A stretch of 8,388 nt of DNA from Caldifarciminota bacterium (GCA_023128195.1 JAGMEL010000245.1:1-8388), one strand, 5' to 3'; shown: positions 1-6,002, counted from the first letter of the stretch. Notes: generated from the letters alone by a model not told the origin. Numbers and translations: made by a program.

Positions 1-342
1 TTTTATATTTGTAATTGTTGTGGCTGCTGTTGTGGTATTTTGCGAGGAATAACTGAATGGGGTATAGAAGAATCAGTAGCCGCTGCTAACTACTTTGCAG
101 TCATTGATTCTGATAAATGCACAGAGTGTGGTATATGCGTAGAGCGATGCCAGGTTCACGCAATATCAGAAAAAGATGGAAAGACCGTTGTTGAACGCAA
201 AAAGTGCATAGGTTGTGGTCTGTGTGTTACAGGATGTCCTAATGATGCTGTAAGACTTCAGAAAAAGCCTGATGCGGAGATCATCCATCCACCTGATGAT
301 TTTGCTGCCTGGGAGCGCGCGCGTTTGCAAAATCGAGGTTAG
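1..342 (+). CDS. 4Fe-4S dicluster ferredoxin-type protein, 3' part (5' end outside window)
   Basis: The frame is open from base 1 to TAG at 340-342, giving 113 codons. An internal TTG at 40 could look like a start, but the preceding codons read FYICNCCGCCCGIL, a cysteine-rich stretch that fits the family, so I treat the gene as cut by the window edge. Two classical [4Fe-4S] motifs follow: CX2CX2CX3C at codons 40-50 (CTECGICVERC, with Gln where Pro usually follows) and CX2CX2CX3CP at codons 69-80 (CIGCGLCVTGCP). The protein is probably a cytoplasmic electron carrier or a redox subunit. The CNCCGCCCG segment could bind a further metal centre or form part of a larger N-terminal domain that is not visible. 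The next gene, an Isf-like flavoprotein 12 nt downstream, supports a redox pairing. The 4Fe-4S class is secure; the partner and reaction are unknown. Confidence 0.88.
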   Translation, partial: FYICNCCGCCCGILRGITEWGIEESVAAANYFAVIDSDKCTECGICVERCQVHAISEKDGKTVVERKKCIGCGLCVTGCPNDAVRLQKKPDAEIIHPPDDFAAWERARLQNRG

Positions 343-354
343 TAAAGTAATAGT

Positions 355-756
355 ATGAAGATTATTGGTATAGGGTTTAGTGCAAGGAAACAGGGAAACT
401 GCTTAAAACTTTTAGAATACTGCTTGGAAAATTTCAAGGAACGAGGGTTTGAAACAGAATTTCTAAATGCTTATGATCTTAAGATTACACCTTGCAGCCA
501 TTGCAATTATGAATGCTTTGCTCATAAAGAGTGCTCTACCAAAGATGATGTTTCTGAAGTTTATAAAAAGTGTGAAGCTGCTGACATTATAATTTTTGCA
601 ATCCCAACTTACAGTGGGCATTTATCTTCAATATATTTTGCCTTTACTGAAAGAGCACAACCGATTTTTAAGAGTTTTCAGGAATGTGCAGAGAAGTTAT
701 TAAAAAAGATTAATTTTATAATTATTGGAAACCTTTCGTCTGGTTTTGAGAAATGA
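355..756 (+). CDS. NAD(P)H-dependent FMN reductase / iron-sulfur flavoprotein-like, C-terminally truncated
   Basis: This 133-residue protein starts with a flavodoxin-fold strand and an FMN-phosphate loop (GIGFSARKQGN, residues 5-15), like the SPRxxGN loop of the FMN-reductase family. A compact cysteine cluster, C47-X2-C50-X3-C54-X5-C60, resembles the one that holds [4Fe-4S] in iron-sulfur flavoproteins (Isf). FAIPTYSGHLSS (81-92) matches the family's second flavin-contact loop. Family members usually run to about 180-220 residues and continue past the GNLSSG strand-loop. Here the protein stops three residues after GNLSSG, and no other frame carries on the fold in the 67 nt that follow. That suggests deletion of the C-terminal third rather than a simple frameshift, and it may be a decaying gene. 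No clear Shine-Dalgarno precedes the ATG. The short 12-nt gap to the ferredoxin-like gene suggests translational coupling in one operon. Likely role: electron transfer from reduced ferredoxin or NAD(P)H to a small acceptor, if it is still functional. Confidence 0.75.
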   Translation: MKIIGIGFSARKQGNCLKLLEYCLENFKERGFETEFLNAYDLKITPCSHCNYECFAHKECSTKDDVSEVYKKCEAADIIIFAIPTYSGHLSSIYFAFTERAQPIFKSFQECAEKLLKKINFIIIGNLSSGFEK

Positions 757-807
757 AAATAGGTAGACATTAGGCAGGCATTTATTTTCGAAATTTTTTG
801 AGTAAAA

Positions 808-817
808 AAGGAGGTGA
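808..817 (+). promoter_or_regulatory. Strong ribosome binding site for the 67-aa membrane protein
   Basis: AAGGAGGTGA is a full anti-16S match placed 6 nt before the ATG at 824. It fixes the start of the small gene and is the main evidence that this short ORF is really translated. Confidence 0.8.
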
Positions 818-823
818 TTAAAT

Positions 824-1027
824 ATGAAGATTATACAAAACATGAATGAGCGAGTGAGAAAATTAAATATCTTTGATATAAAATTAGTGCAGGGATGTGC
901 AATGTTTGTGGTGCTTATTATAGTAAAACTAATACCACAGATAATGACCATAAACATATGGTGGTTTGTAGTTTTATTAGTATTATGTGCAATTAGACCA
1001 TTATATGTGTTTTACTTTAAGAAATAG
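824..1027 (+). CDS. Small membrane protein of unknown function (67 aa)
   Basis: This is a 67-residue product. It has a charged N-terminal amphipathic stretch (MKIIQNMNERVRKLNIFDI), then two hydrophobic segments: residues ~20-40 (LVQGCAMFVVLIIVKLIPQI) and ~44-62 (INIWWFVVLLVLCAIRPLY). It ends in a basic tail, YFKK. This fits a two-helix inner-membrane hairpin. The helical N-terminus with RVRKLNIFDIKL looks like a recurring type of small hypothetical membrane protein in anaerobes, but I cannot name a family or function. It is preceded by the perfect RBS at 808-817. It lies 67 nt after the truncated flavoprotein and 103 nt before the exporter, which seems to have its own promoter, so it may be the last gene of the left-hand unit or stand alone. 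The opposite-strand ORF across this region looks like a shadow. Confidence 0.72.
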   Translation: MKIIQNMNERVRKLNIFDIKLVQGCAMFVVLIIVKLIPQIMTINIWWFVVLLVLCAIRPLYVFYFKK

Positions 1028-1096
1028 TGATTTTTTCGTTCTTTTTGCGGTTCTGTTGCCATTTCAAATTGTAAATAATCGGTTCATACCTTCAGC

Positions 1097-1124
1097 TTGA
1101 CTTCGTAGAACAGGTGTATACAAT
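1097..1124 (+). promoter_or_regulatory. Putative sigma-70 promoter for the MATE gene
   Basis: TTGACT (1097-1102), a 16-nt spacer and TACAAT (1119-1124) match the sigma-70 consensus at 5/6 and 5/6. A start about 7 nt downstream would fall at or next to the ATG at 1131, which leaves almost no 5' leader. This fits the lack of any Shine-Dalgarno in front of that ATG. Assigned by eye only. Confidence 0.45.
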
Positions 1125-1130
1125 GACTTA

Positions 1131-2522
1131 ATGATGGAGAAAAAACATGAGCGAATGCGCGGTGAGATTCTCAATGGTAGTATTGAAAAAACACTGCTAA
1201 AACTTGCCTACCCACTCATCTTTTTTAATCTTCTATTCATTATTTATAACCTCACTGATACATTTTGGCTTGGTAAGTTAGGAAGAGAGGCTGTTTCTGC
1301 ACCTACGGTTTCCTTCCCGTTTATCTGGACAATGATGAGTTTTGGTGCAGGCTTTGCGATTGCCGGTTTTGCTTTTGTATCACAGTATGCTGGAGCTGGC
1401 CAGTGGGATAAGGCAAAACATAATATTGCAAACCTGTTAACGCTTATGTTCTTCTCATCCTTTATTCTCGGAATAATAGGATTTTTTATTACTCCCTGGA
1501 TTTTGCACATTCTAGGTGTTCCCGCTGACGCCTATGACAATGCCGTTATATATTTACGGGTTATGTTTATTGGAATACCATTCTCTTTTGAGGGATTTGC
1601 TTTTTCATTTGCTTTAAGAGCAATCGGAGATACTAAGACCCCAACTATTATAAATTCCATAGCCATTATTTTAAACGTTATACTTGACCCGCTTCTGATT
1701 TTTGGCATTGGACCATTTCCAAGATTAGAAATTCTGGGTGCTGCGCTTGGAACTATTATCTCTTATTCAATAGCATCTATTTTAAGTATTTATTTAGTAT
1801 TTAGCGGTAAATTGGGAATAAAATTCTATCTCAGTGACTTTAAACCGGATTTTAGTCTCTACAAAAAGATGTTTAAAATAGGTTTGCCAGCCAGTATTGG
1901 TCAATCGTTAAATGCCTTAGGTTTTGTTGTTTTAATGGGAATCGTCTCCCAGTTTGGCAGTGTTGTTATTGCGGCATACGGTATTGGTCAACGAATTATT
2001 AGTTTAATTTTTACGGTTTCTGATGGTTTCAGTATGGCTATGTCAACAATGGTAGGGCAGAATCTTGGGGTGCTAAACTTTAAGCGAATTAGAAAGATTG
2101 TCAATAAAACGATATTAATTAACACGATTTTTATTTCAATTCCAACACTGCTTATTTTTCTTTTTCGTACTCAAATTATCGGAATTTTTATTAAGGATAT
2201 TTTAGTGATTAATGAAGGGGCTATTTTCTATGCATGTTTCCTCATTGCCATGCCTTTTTTCGGGATTTTTTTTATCTCGACCAGTGTTGTCAGGACAGCG
2301 GGTCGTACCAAAGAGTCAATGGTGCTTGGGATTATAAGATTATGGGGCTTGAGGGTTTCTTTAGCTTATTTCTTAAGCACTTTGTGGGGCAGTAAAGGTA
2401 TATGGATAGGTATGGCAATGAGTAATATAATAGCATCGGTCCTGGCTTATTTCTGGTATAAGAGGGAGACCTGGAAAGAAACTGTGACAAAAGAAGAAGT
2501 AATACCACCATTTCAGCCATAG
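1131..2522 (+). CDS. MATE-family multidrug/sodium or proton antiporter
   Basis: This 463-residue, very hydrophobic protein has the usual length and 12-helix layout of the MATE (multi-antimicrobial extrusion) family. Such proteins export cationic drugs or metabolites across the inner membrane in exchange for Na+ or H+. Visible family signatures are PLIFFNLLFIIYNLTDTFWLG (28-48, helix 1), ALRAIGDTKTP (161-171) after helix 4, AAYGIGQRI (281-289), MVGQNLG (307-313), and VRTAGRTKESM (387-397), the second-half counterpart of ALRAIGDTKTP. WGSKGIWIGMAMSN (419-432) marks the last pair of helices. The C-terminus is a short charged tail. Start choice is uncertain: ATGs at 1131, 1134 and 1155 are in frame and none has a good Shine-Dalgarno. 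The promoter at 1097-1124 would favour a nearly leaderless start at 1131. The substrate cannot be read from the sequence, and no adjacent regulator is present. Confidence 0.93.
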   Translation: MMEKKHERMRGEILNGSIEKTLLKLAYPLIFFNLLFIIYNLTDTFWLGKLGREAVSAPTVSFPFIWTMMSFGAGFAIAGFAFVSQYAGAGQWDKAKHNIANLLTLMFFSSFILGIIGFFITPWILHILGVPADAYDNAVIYLRVMFIGIPFSFEGFAFSFALRAIGDTKTPTIINSIAIILNVILDPLLIFGIGPFPRLEILGAALGTIISYSIASILSIYLVFSGKLGIKFYLSDFKPDFSLYKKMFKIGLPASIGQSLNALGFVVLMGIVSQFGSVVIAAYGIGQRIISLIFTVSDGFSMAMSTMVGQNLGVLNFKRIRKIVNKTILINTIFISIPTLLIFLFRTQIIGIFIKDILVINEGAIFYACFLIAMPFFGIFFISTSVVRTAGRTKESMVLGIIRLWGLRVSLAYFLSTLWGSKGIWIGMAMSNIIASVLAYFWYKRETWKETVTKEEVIPPFQP

Positions 2523-2563
2523 CCGCTTTTTCAGATATGTAATGATATGTGCTTTACGCATGC

Positions 2564-2591
2564 TTGACATAACAGCGTAGGTGAATAAACT
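2564..2591 (+). promoter_or_regulatory. Putative sigma-70 promoter of the lipoprotein pair (copy 1 of a shared block)
   Basis: TTGACA (2564-2569), a 16-nt spacer and TAAACT (2586-2591). The 26 bases 2564-2589 match 4079-4104 in front of the diguanylate cyclase at 23 positions. The differences are at block positions 14, 18 and 21, all in the spacer, so both hexamer regions are conserved. Predicted transcription starts near 2598, so the TTTAGGYA array lies in the 5' leader. Confidence 0.5.
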
Positions 2592-2618
2592 TACTTAGAT
2601 AGTAAACATCTAACGGGG

Positions 2619-2669
2619 TTTAGGTATTTATTTGTCTTTAGGTATTTAGGTATTTTAGGCATTTAGGCA
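2619..2669 (+). repeat. TTTAGGYA short-unit repeat array 1
   Basis: TTTAGG occurs at 2619, 2637, 2645, 2654 and 2662. The last four are spaced 8 or 9 nt apart as TTTAGGTA, TTTAGGTA, T+TTTAGGCA and TTTAGGCA. The array ends directly in the duplicated leader (2661-2697) that carries the RBS of the TPR lipoprotein. The units are too short and irregular for CRISPR. They may be slippage-grown simple repeats or protein or RNA binding sites. Confidence 0.75.
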
Positions 2670-2697
2670 TTTGATTTATTATGGGAGGTATTATGAA
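2661..2697 (+). repeat. 37-bp direct repeat copy 1, leader with RBS and start codon
   Basis: Bases 2661-2697 are identical to 3165-3201, an offset of 504 bp. The block holds ATTTAGGCATTTGATTTATT, then GGGAGGT (2683-2689) and the ATG at 2693. Because GGGAGGT lies 3 nt upstream of that ATG, the start is 2693 and not the earlier in-frame ATG at 2681, which would put the RBS inside the coding region. Confidence 0.9.
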
Positions 2698-3130
2698 AAA
2701 GATATTATTGGTAGTTCTGGCTCTGATTCTTATTTCATGTAGCCAGAAAAAGAGCGCACAGGATTATTTTAACAAAGGCGTTCAATTGATTGAAAAAGGT
2801 GAAATCGATAAATCGATTGAATGTTATCAACAGGGTTTAAAACTGGAACCGAAGTCAGCAGTAGGCAATAATTTACTTGGTATGGCTTATCGATCAAAAT
2901 TCAACCAGACTGGTGATTCTGAGTGGAAGAAAAAGGAGATTGCCAGTTTTGAAGCAGCACTCGAAATTAACCCTGATTATATGAATGCTTTAGTAAATCT
3001 TGGGACAACGTATTACTACTCGGGCGAGAAGAAGAAGGCAGTACCTTATTTTAAGCATGCACTTGAAGTTTATCCAGAGCATCCAGAAGCAGAACAGATT
3101 AAGAAAATGATTGCCGAGGTCGAAGAATAG
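2693..3130 (+). CDS. TPR-repeat lipoprotein
   Basis: The start at 2693 gives a 145-residue product. A lipoprotein signal peptide, MKKILLVVLALILISC, has lipobox LISC and the lipidated cysteine at residue 16. About three tetratricopeptide repeats follow: ~22-55 (YFNKGVQLIEKGEIDKSI...), ~57-97 with an insert (SKFNQTGDSEWKK) and ~98-131 (ALVNLGTTYYYSGEKKKAV...). Small TPR lipoproteins act as envelope scaffolds or assembly factors that hold other proteins; no enzymatic residues are expected. An in-frame ATG 12 nt upstream (2681) is rejected because GGGAGGT lies between the two. The next lipoprotein gene begins 66 nt downstream behind a copy of the same leader, so the two are probably co-transcribed and expressed at similar levels. 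The partner protein is unknown. Confidence 0.85.
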   Translation: MKKILLVVLALILISCSQKKSAQDYFNKGVQLIEKGEIDKSIECYQQGLKLEPKSAVGNNLLGMAYRSKFNQTGDSEWKKKEIASFEAALEINPDYMNALVNLGTTYYYSGEKKKAVPYFKHALEVYPEHPEAEQIKKMIAEVEE

Positions 3131-3132
3131 GA

Positions 3133-3173
3133 TTTTTGGTATTTAGGATTTTAGGCATTTAGGAATTTAGGCA
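3133..3173 (+). repeat. TTTAGGYA short-unit repeat array 2
   Basis: TTTAGG occurs at 3142, 3150, 3158 and 3166 with 8-nt spacing, preceded by a degenerate TTTTGGTA. It begins just after the TPR gene's stop (3128-3130) and runs into the second copy of the 37-bp leader. It is more degenerate than array 1: some units end in GA or GGAA instead of GGCA. Confidence 0.7.
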
Positions 3174-3201
3174 TTTGATTTATTATGGGAGGTATTATGA
3201 A
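3165..3201 (+). repeat. 37-bp direct repeat copy 2, leader with RBS and start codon
   Basis: Identical to 2661-2697. It carries GGGAGGT at 3187-3193 and the ATG at 3197. The match ends two bases after the ATG, so the coding sequences themselves are unrelated. The identity covers only the leader, RBS and start. Confidence 0.9.
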
Positions 3202-4051
3202 GCATAAAATATTTACATTATTAACAGGCAGTCTTTTAATAATACTTTTCACAATGACTGCATGTACACAGGATGATGGTAATGCATCTATTACAGAGCA
3301 TGGTCTTTCAATTAATCATACCTGCACAGAACTTTCTCAAATCCCTGTGGAAAGGATCGATTCTGTGCAGACGAATATCAAATTGCATTATGCACATACA
3401 TCGCACGGTGGACAGTTAACAACTGGCCTTAATAGAATCGAGAGTTCAAATTCAGCTTATAATATTGCCATAGGAAGCAGTTACTTGCCAGATGAATCAG
3501 GTGCTTTTTGTATATTCGATGGGCAGGAAAGCGTAACCTATATAACTCCTGATTTATACTGGCGGACTGCAGAAGGCATGAATTACACGCGAGATGTACT
3601 TAATAATAATTCTAATATCAATGTTTCCATGTGGTCATGGTGTTGTCAGTTGAACAGCTATTCTGAGGAACAAGTACAAGCCTATCTTGATTCAATGACT
3701 GTACTTGAAACAGAATATCCAGATGTAGTGTTTATTTATATGACCTGTAATGCCCAGGGAACAGGTGCTGAGGGTTATAACCGTTATCTGCGGAATGAAC
3801 AGATACGTGAGTATTGCAGTGAAAATGAAAAAGTTTTATTTGACTTTGCTGACTTAGATGCCTGGTGGTATAATTCAAATACTGAAGAGTGGGACCAAGA
3901 CACCTACGATTACAACGGTCATACTGTACCAGTGGAACACTCTCAGTTTAATGGAAATGAAGCAGGCCATACCACTTATGAAAGTTGTGAGCAGAAAGGA
4001 CGTGCTGTATGGTGGATGATGGCTTTACTTGCAGGTTGGGAAAGCCCTTGA
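3197..4051 (+). CDS. Conserved exported lipoprotein of unknown function with HTSHG and DFAD motifs
   Basis: From the RBS-supported ATG at 3197 the product is 284 residues. Signal peptide residues 1-22 end in a lipobox, MTAC, with Cys23. The mature part has clear, probably conserved islands: HTSHGGQ (67-73), WSWCCQ (146-151), VFIYMTCN (178-185), LRNEQIREYC (198-207), DFADLDAWW (216-224), EHS (247-249), and KGRAVWWMMALLAGW (267-281). The order His/Ser motif, hydrophobic strand ending in MTxN, NxxIR, then a strand ending in DFAD reminds me of SGNH/GDSL-type hydrolases. However, no canonical GDS block is seen, so this remains a guess. I recall similar HTSHG...RNEQIR...GRAxWWLLARLAGW proteins in uncultured bacteria without an assigned function. 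Several cysteines (105, 149, 150, 184, 207, 264) could form disulfides outside the cytoplasm. The gene probably shares a transcript with the TPR lipoprotein upstream. Confidence 0.8.
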   Translation: MKHKIFTLLTGSLLIILFTMTACTQDDGNASITEHGLSINHTCTELSQIPVERIDSVQTNIKLHYAHTSHGGQLTTGLNRIESSNSAYNIAIGSSYLPDESGAFCIFDGQESVTYITPDLYWRTAEGMNYTRDVLNNNSNINVSMWSWCCQLNSYSEEQVQAYLDSMTVLETEYPDVVFIYMTCNAQGTGAEGYNRYLRNEQIREYCSENEKVLFDFADLDAWWYNSNTEEWDQDTYDYNGHTVPVEHSQFNGNEAGHTTYESCEQKGRAVWWMMALLAGWESP

Positions 4052-4078
4052 TAGTATACCCGTGCGTACTAAAAAGCA

Positions 4079-4106
4079 TTGACATAACAGCTTAGTTGGA
4101 TAAAAT
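4079..4106 (+). promoter_or_regulatory. Putative sigma-70 promoter of the diguanylate cyclase (copy 2 of a shared block)
   Basis: TTGACA (4079-4084), a 16-nt spacer and TAAAAT (4101-4106) give a near-consensus promoter. A TATAAT also occurs at 4109-4114, but a 24-nt spacing makes it an unlikely partner for this -35. The block 4079-4104 is nearly identical to 2564-2589 ahead of the TPR lipoprotein. Predicted transcription starts near 4113, leaving a leader of about 105 nt before the small ORF at 4219. Confidence 0.55.
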
Positions 4107-4218
4107 GGTATAATGGTTAAAGGTTTTAGGTTAGTTCTACTGGGACTTTTAATTTGGCAAAACAGGGTAGTTCGTTAATCGAGAAGGGGAAATAGATAAA
4201 TTAGGTAGGAGGTAGACC

Positions 4219-4275
4219 TTGGAGGATTCTCTTTTTAGTTTATTTTCAGTCAGGTATTCAGAGAAAACAAGATGA
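4219..4275 (+). CDS. Possible 18-codon leader ORF coupled to the GGDEF gene
   Basis: AGGAGGT at 4207-4213 is the best RBS in this intergenic region and sits 5 nt before a TTG. From there the frame reads MEDSLFSLFSVRYSEKTR and stops at TGA 4273-4275, which overlaps the ATG of the diguanylate cyclase (ATGA, 4272-4275). The cyclase's own ATG has only weak purine-rich sequence ahead of it. This arrangement is typical of translational coupling through a leader peptide. The TTG start and short length keep confidence low; a standby RBS with no translated peptide is the alternative. Confidence 0.4.
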   Translation: MEDSLFSLFSVRYSEKTR

Positions 4276-5915
4276 TGTGGTTAGTTCCAGCTATCTCTAT
4301 TGACTGCGGTTTCAAGATAGCAGTAACTTTAATCCTTTTCCTTAGAGCCATAGAGACCAGGCAGAAGGTTATCTTCTGGTGGGCAATGGGCTGGCTGTTC
4401 TTCGGACTTCATGCAGCAGTGGAACTAATTATCCTCGAAACCAATTATGAGCCACTCTGGTTTATCCGCCATTCAGTCTATGTATTTACCGCCTTAGCAT
4501 TTTTAGAAAGTATTGGTTATATGCGGCACCGGGTTTCAAAAACCTGGCACTTAAGCATTGCCGCAGTAGGCCTTGGTGCAGTAATAACTTCCTTTCTCGG
4601 GGTATTTGTGATTAAAGAGTGGTACATAGCAGTTGTACCGGCGTCATTTTTTAATGGCATGGGTTTTATAGTCTGTGCTTTTTATTTTTTTAAGTTTACT
4701 AAAGAAAGGAGACAACTAGCTCAGTGGCTGATATTCTTTGGGTTTCTCTTAAACGGAATTCATAATCTGGACTATCCATTTCTTCGGCCAGTAGCCTGGT
4801 TTGCTCCTATTGGTTTTAGTTTAGGAGTTGTTTTCTCTGCAATTTTTGCTGTCGGTTTGATTATAATGGCTACTGAGGAGTTAAAAAGACAAAAAGAGGA
4901 GAGTCAGAAAAGAGCTGAAGAACTTTCTGTTCTCAATACCATTGCCAGAGTTATTAGCCAATCCCTTGATTTGCAGAAAATTTTGAATAATGTTCTGGAT
5001 AAGGTCTTAGAAGTACTAAGGATAAAGAGTGGTGGTGTATTGCTTTTAGATAAACATGCAAGAAAACTATCCCTTGCTGCTGCTCGAGGATTATCTGAGG
5101 AATTTATACAAAAGGTGAAGAATGTAAAATTAGACAAGAAGACTTTTATCGGCAAAATAGCCCATACAGGAAAGGTGATGGTAAGTCTGGATATTTCAGA
5201 AGAATCTACAGGTTTAGAAGCCGTTTTAAAAAAAGAAGGCATTCGTTCCTTTATTGGTGTTCCCTTGAAGTCTAAGGACAAGGTTTTAGGAATAATGGGT
5301 ATTGTTAATCATAAGAGTCGTCAATTTAATCCAGAAGAAATTCAATTGCTTACCTCTATAGGTAGTACAGTAGGTGTAGCTATTGAGAATATCCAGTTGT
5401 ATGAAGAGTCATCCCGTCTGGCAATTATTGATGGCGTTACTGAAGTGTTTAACCATCGCTACTTTTATAACAGGTTGAATGTAGAACTCAAAAGGGCAGA
5501 ACGGTACTCACGTCCTTTATCTCTGATTATGCTTGATATAGATACCTTTAAAAAATATAATGATGCTTATGGTCATCTTGAAGGTGATAAGGCATTAAAG
5601 AAGGTTGCAGACATCCTGAAACAGGATATCCGGCAGGTAGATATGGTCAGCAGGTATGGTGGTGAAGAGTTTACTGTTCTGTTACCTGAAACAGACTTAA
5701 CTGAGGCACAAAAAGTAGCCGAGAGGATGAGAGCGGCGATTGAAAAATATAAATTTAGTCCGAAAAGAAGCAAGTCCGAAATCAATTTAACCATAAGTGT
5801 TGGAGTGGCAGTTTATCAATCGGGTTTTTCTGCGGAAGAATTAGTTAAAAGAGCGGATCAGGTTCTATATCAAGCCAAAAGAGAGGGCAAGAATAAAGTC
5901 TGTATCTCTGTTTAA
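4272..5915 (+). CDS. Membrane-anchored GAF-GGDEF diguanylate cyclase
   Basis: This 547-residue protein makes the second messenger c-di-GMP from two GTP. Residues ~5-200 contain about seven hydrophobic helices and probably form an inner-membrane sensor or anchor. Residues 201-220 are a charged coiled-coil-like linker. Residues ~220-380 form a GAF domain (VLNTIARVISQSLDLQKIL... ending GVAIENIQLYEES). Residues ~384-545 form the GGDEF domain. The active-site signature is present as RYGGEEF (461-467). The metal- and GTP-binding stretch DIDTFKKYNDAYGH (422-435) is intact. An inhibitory I-site RQVD (454-457) lies exactly five residues before GGEEF, so product feedback is expected. The catalytic domain therefore looks active. 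An in-frame stop at 4236-4238 with no start codon before 4272 fixes the start at 4272 or 4275. The ligands of the 7TM and GAF parts are unknown, and no EAL or HD-GYP partner is in view. Confidence 0.93.
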   Translation: MMWLVPAISIDCGFKIAVTLILFLRAIETRQKVIFWWAMGWLFFGLHAAVELIILETNYEPLWFIRHSVYVFTALAFLESIGYMRHRVSKTWHLSIAAVGLGAVITSFLGVFVIKEWYIAVVPASFFNGMGFIVCAFYFFKFTKERRQLAQWLIFFGFLLNGIHNLDYPFLRPVAWFAPIGFSLGVVFSAIFAVGLIIMATEELKRQKEESQKRAEELSVLNTIARVISQSLDLQKILNNVLDKVLEVLRIKSGGVLLLDKHARKLSLAAARGLSEEFIQKVKNVKLDKKTFIGKIAHTGKVMVSLDISEESTGLEAVLKKEGIRSFIGVPLKSKDKVLGIMGIVNHKSRQFNPEEIQLLTSIGSTVGVAIENIQLYEESSRLAIIDGVTEVFNHRYFYNRLNVELKRAERYSRPLSLIMLDIDTFKKYNDAYGHLEGDKALKKVADILKQDIRQVDMVSRYGGEEFTVLLPETDLTEAQKVAERMRAAIEKYKFSPKRSKSEINLTISVGVAVYQSGFSAEELVKRADQVLYQAKREGKNKVCISV

Positions 5916-5944
5916 TTAGGTGAAGTATATAATACAAAGAGTAG

Positions 5945-5973
5945 TTGACATTTAATTATTTATTATATATAAT
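5945..5973 (+). promoter_or_regulatory. Perfect-consensus sigma-70 promoter of the surface-protein gene
   Basis: TTGACA (5945-5950), exactly 17 nt of AT-only spacer and TATAAT (5968-5973) match the sigma-70 consensus 12/12. Transcription would start near 5980, giving a leader of about 36 nt with the strong RBS at 6003-6011. This suggests a highly expressed, separately transcribed gene. Confidence 0.75.
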
Positions 5974-6002
5974 AATATTGAGATTAATTATATTTGAAAA
6001 TG

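Noticed and set aside
757..823. Remnant of the missing flavoprotein C-terminus
   Set aside because: Read in all three forward frames, the segment gives only short pieces with stops and no convincing match to the expected flavodoxin-fold continuation.
700..957. 85-aa ORF on the - strand across the small membrane protein gene
   Set aside because: It overlaps the well-supported + strand gene with a perfect RBS, has no RBS of its own that I can see, and has no recognisable domain. Treated as a shadow.
2681..2692. Upstream ATG start for the TPR lipoprotein (and the same at 3185 for the next gene)
   Set aside because: GGGAGGT lies between this ATG and the next in-frame ATG, and the later start gives a normal lipoprotein signal peptide in both cases.
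2619..3201. Repeat arrays as a CRISPR locus
   Set aside because: Units are 8 nt and contiguous, without unique spacers of 25-40 nt, and no cas genes are present.
4053..4070. Imperfect dyad AGTATACCCGTGCGTACT upstream of the cyclase promoter, as an operator
   Set aside because: Only 12 of 18 positions are symmetric and it has no counterpart upstream of the twin promoter at 2564. Chance cannot be excluded.
4904..5281. 125-aa ORF on the - strand inside the cyclase gene
   Set aside because: It lies fully antisense to the linker and GAF domain of a clear gene, with no RBS or domain. Shadow ORF.
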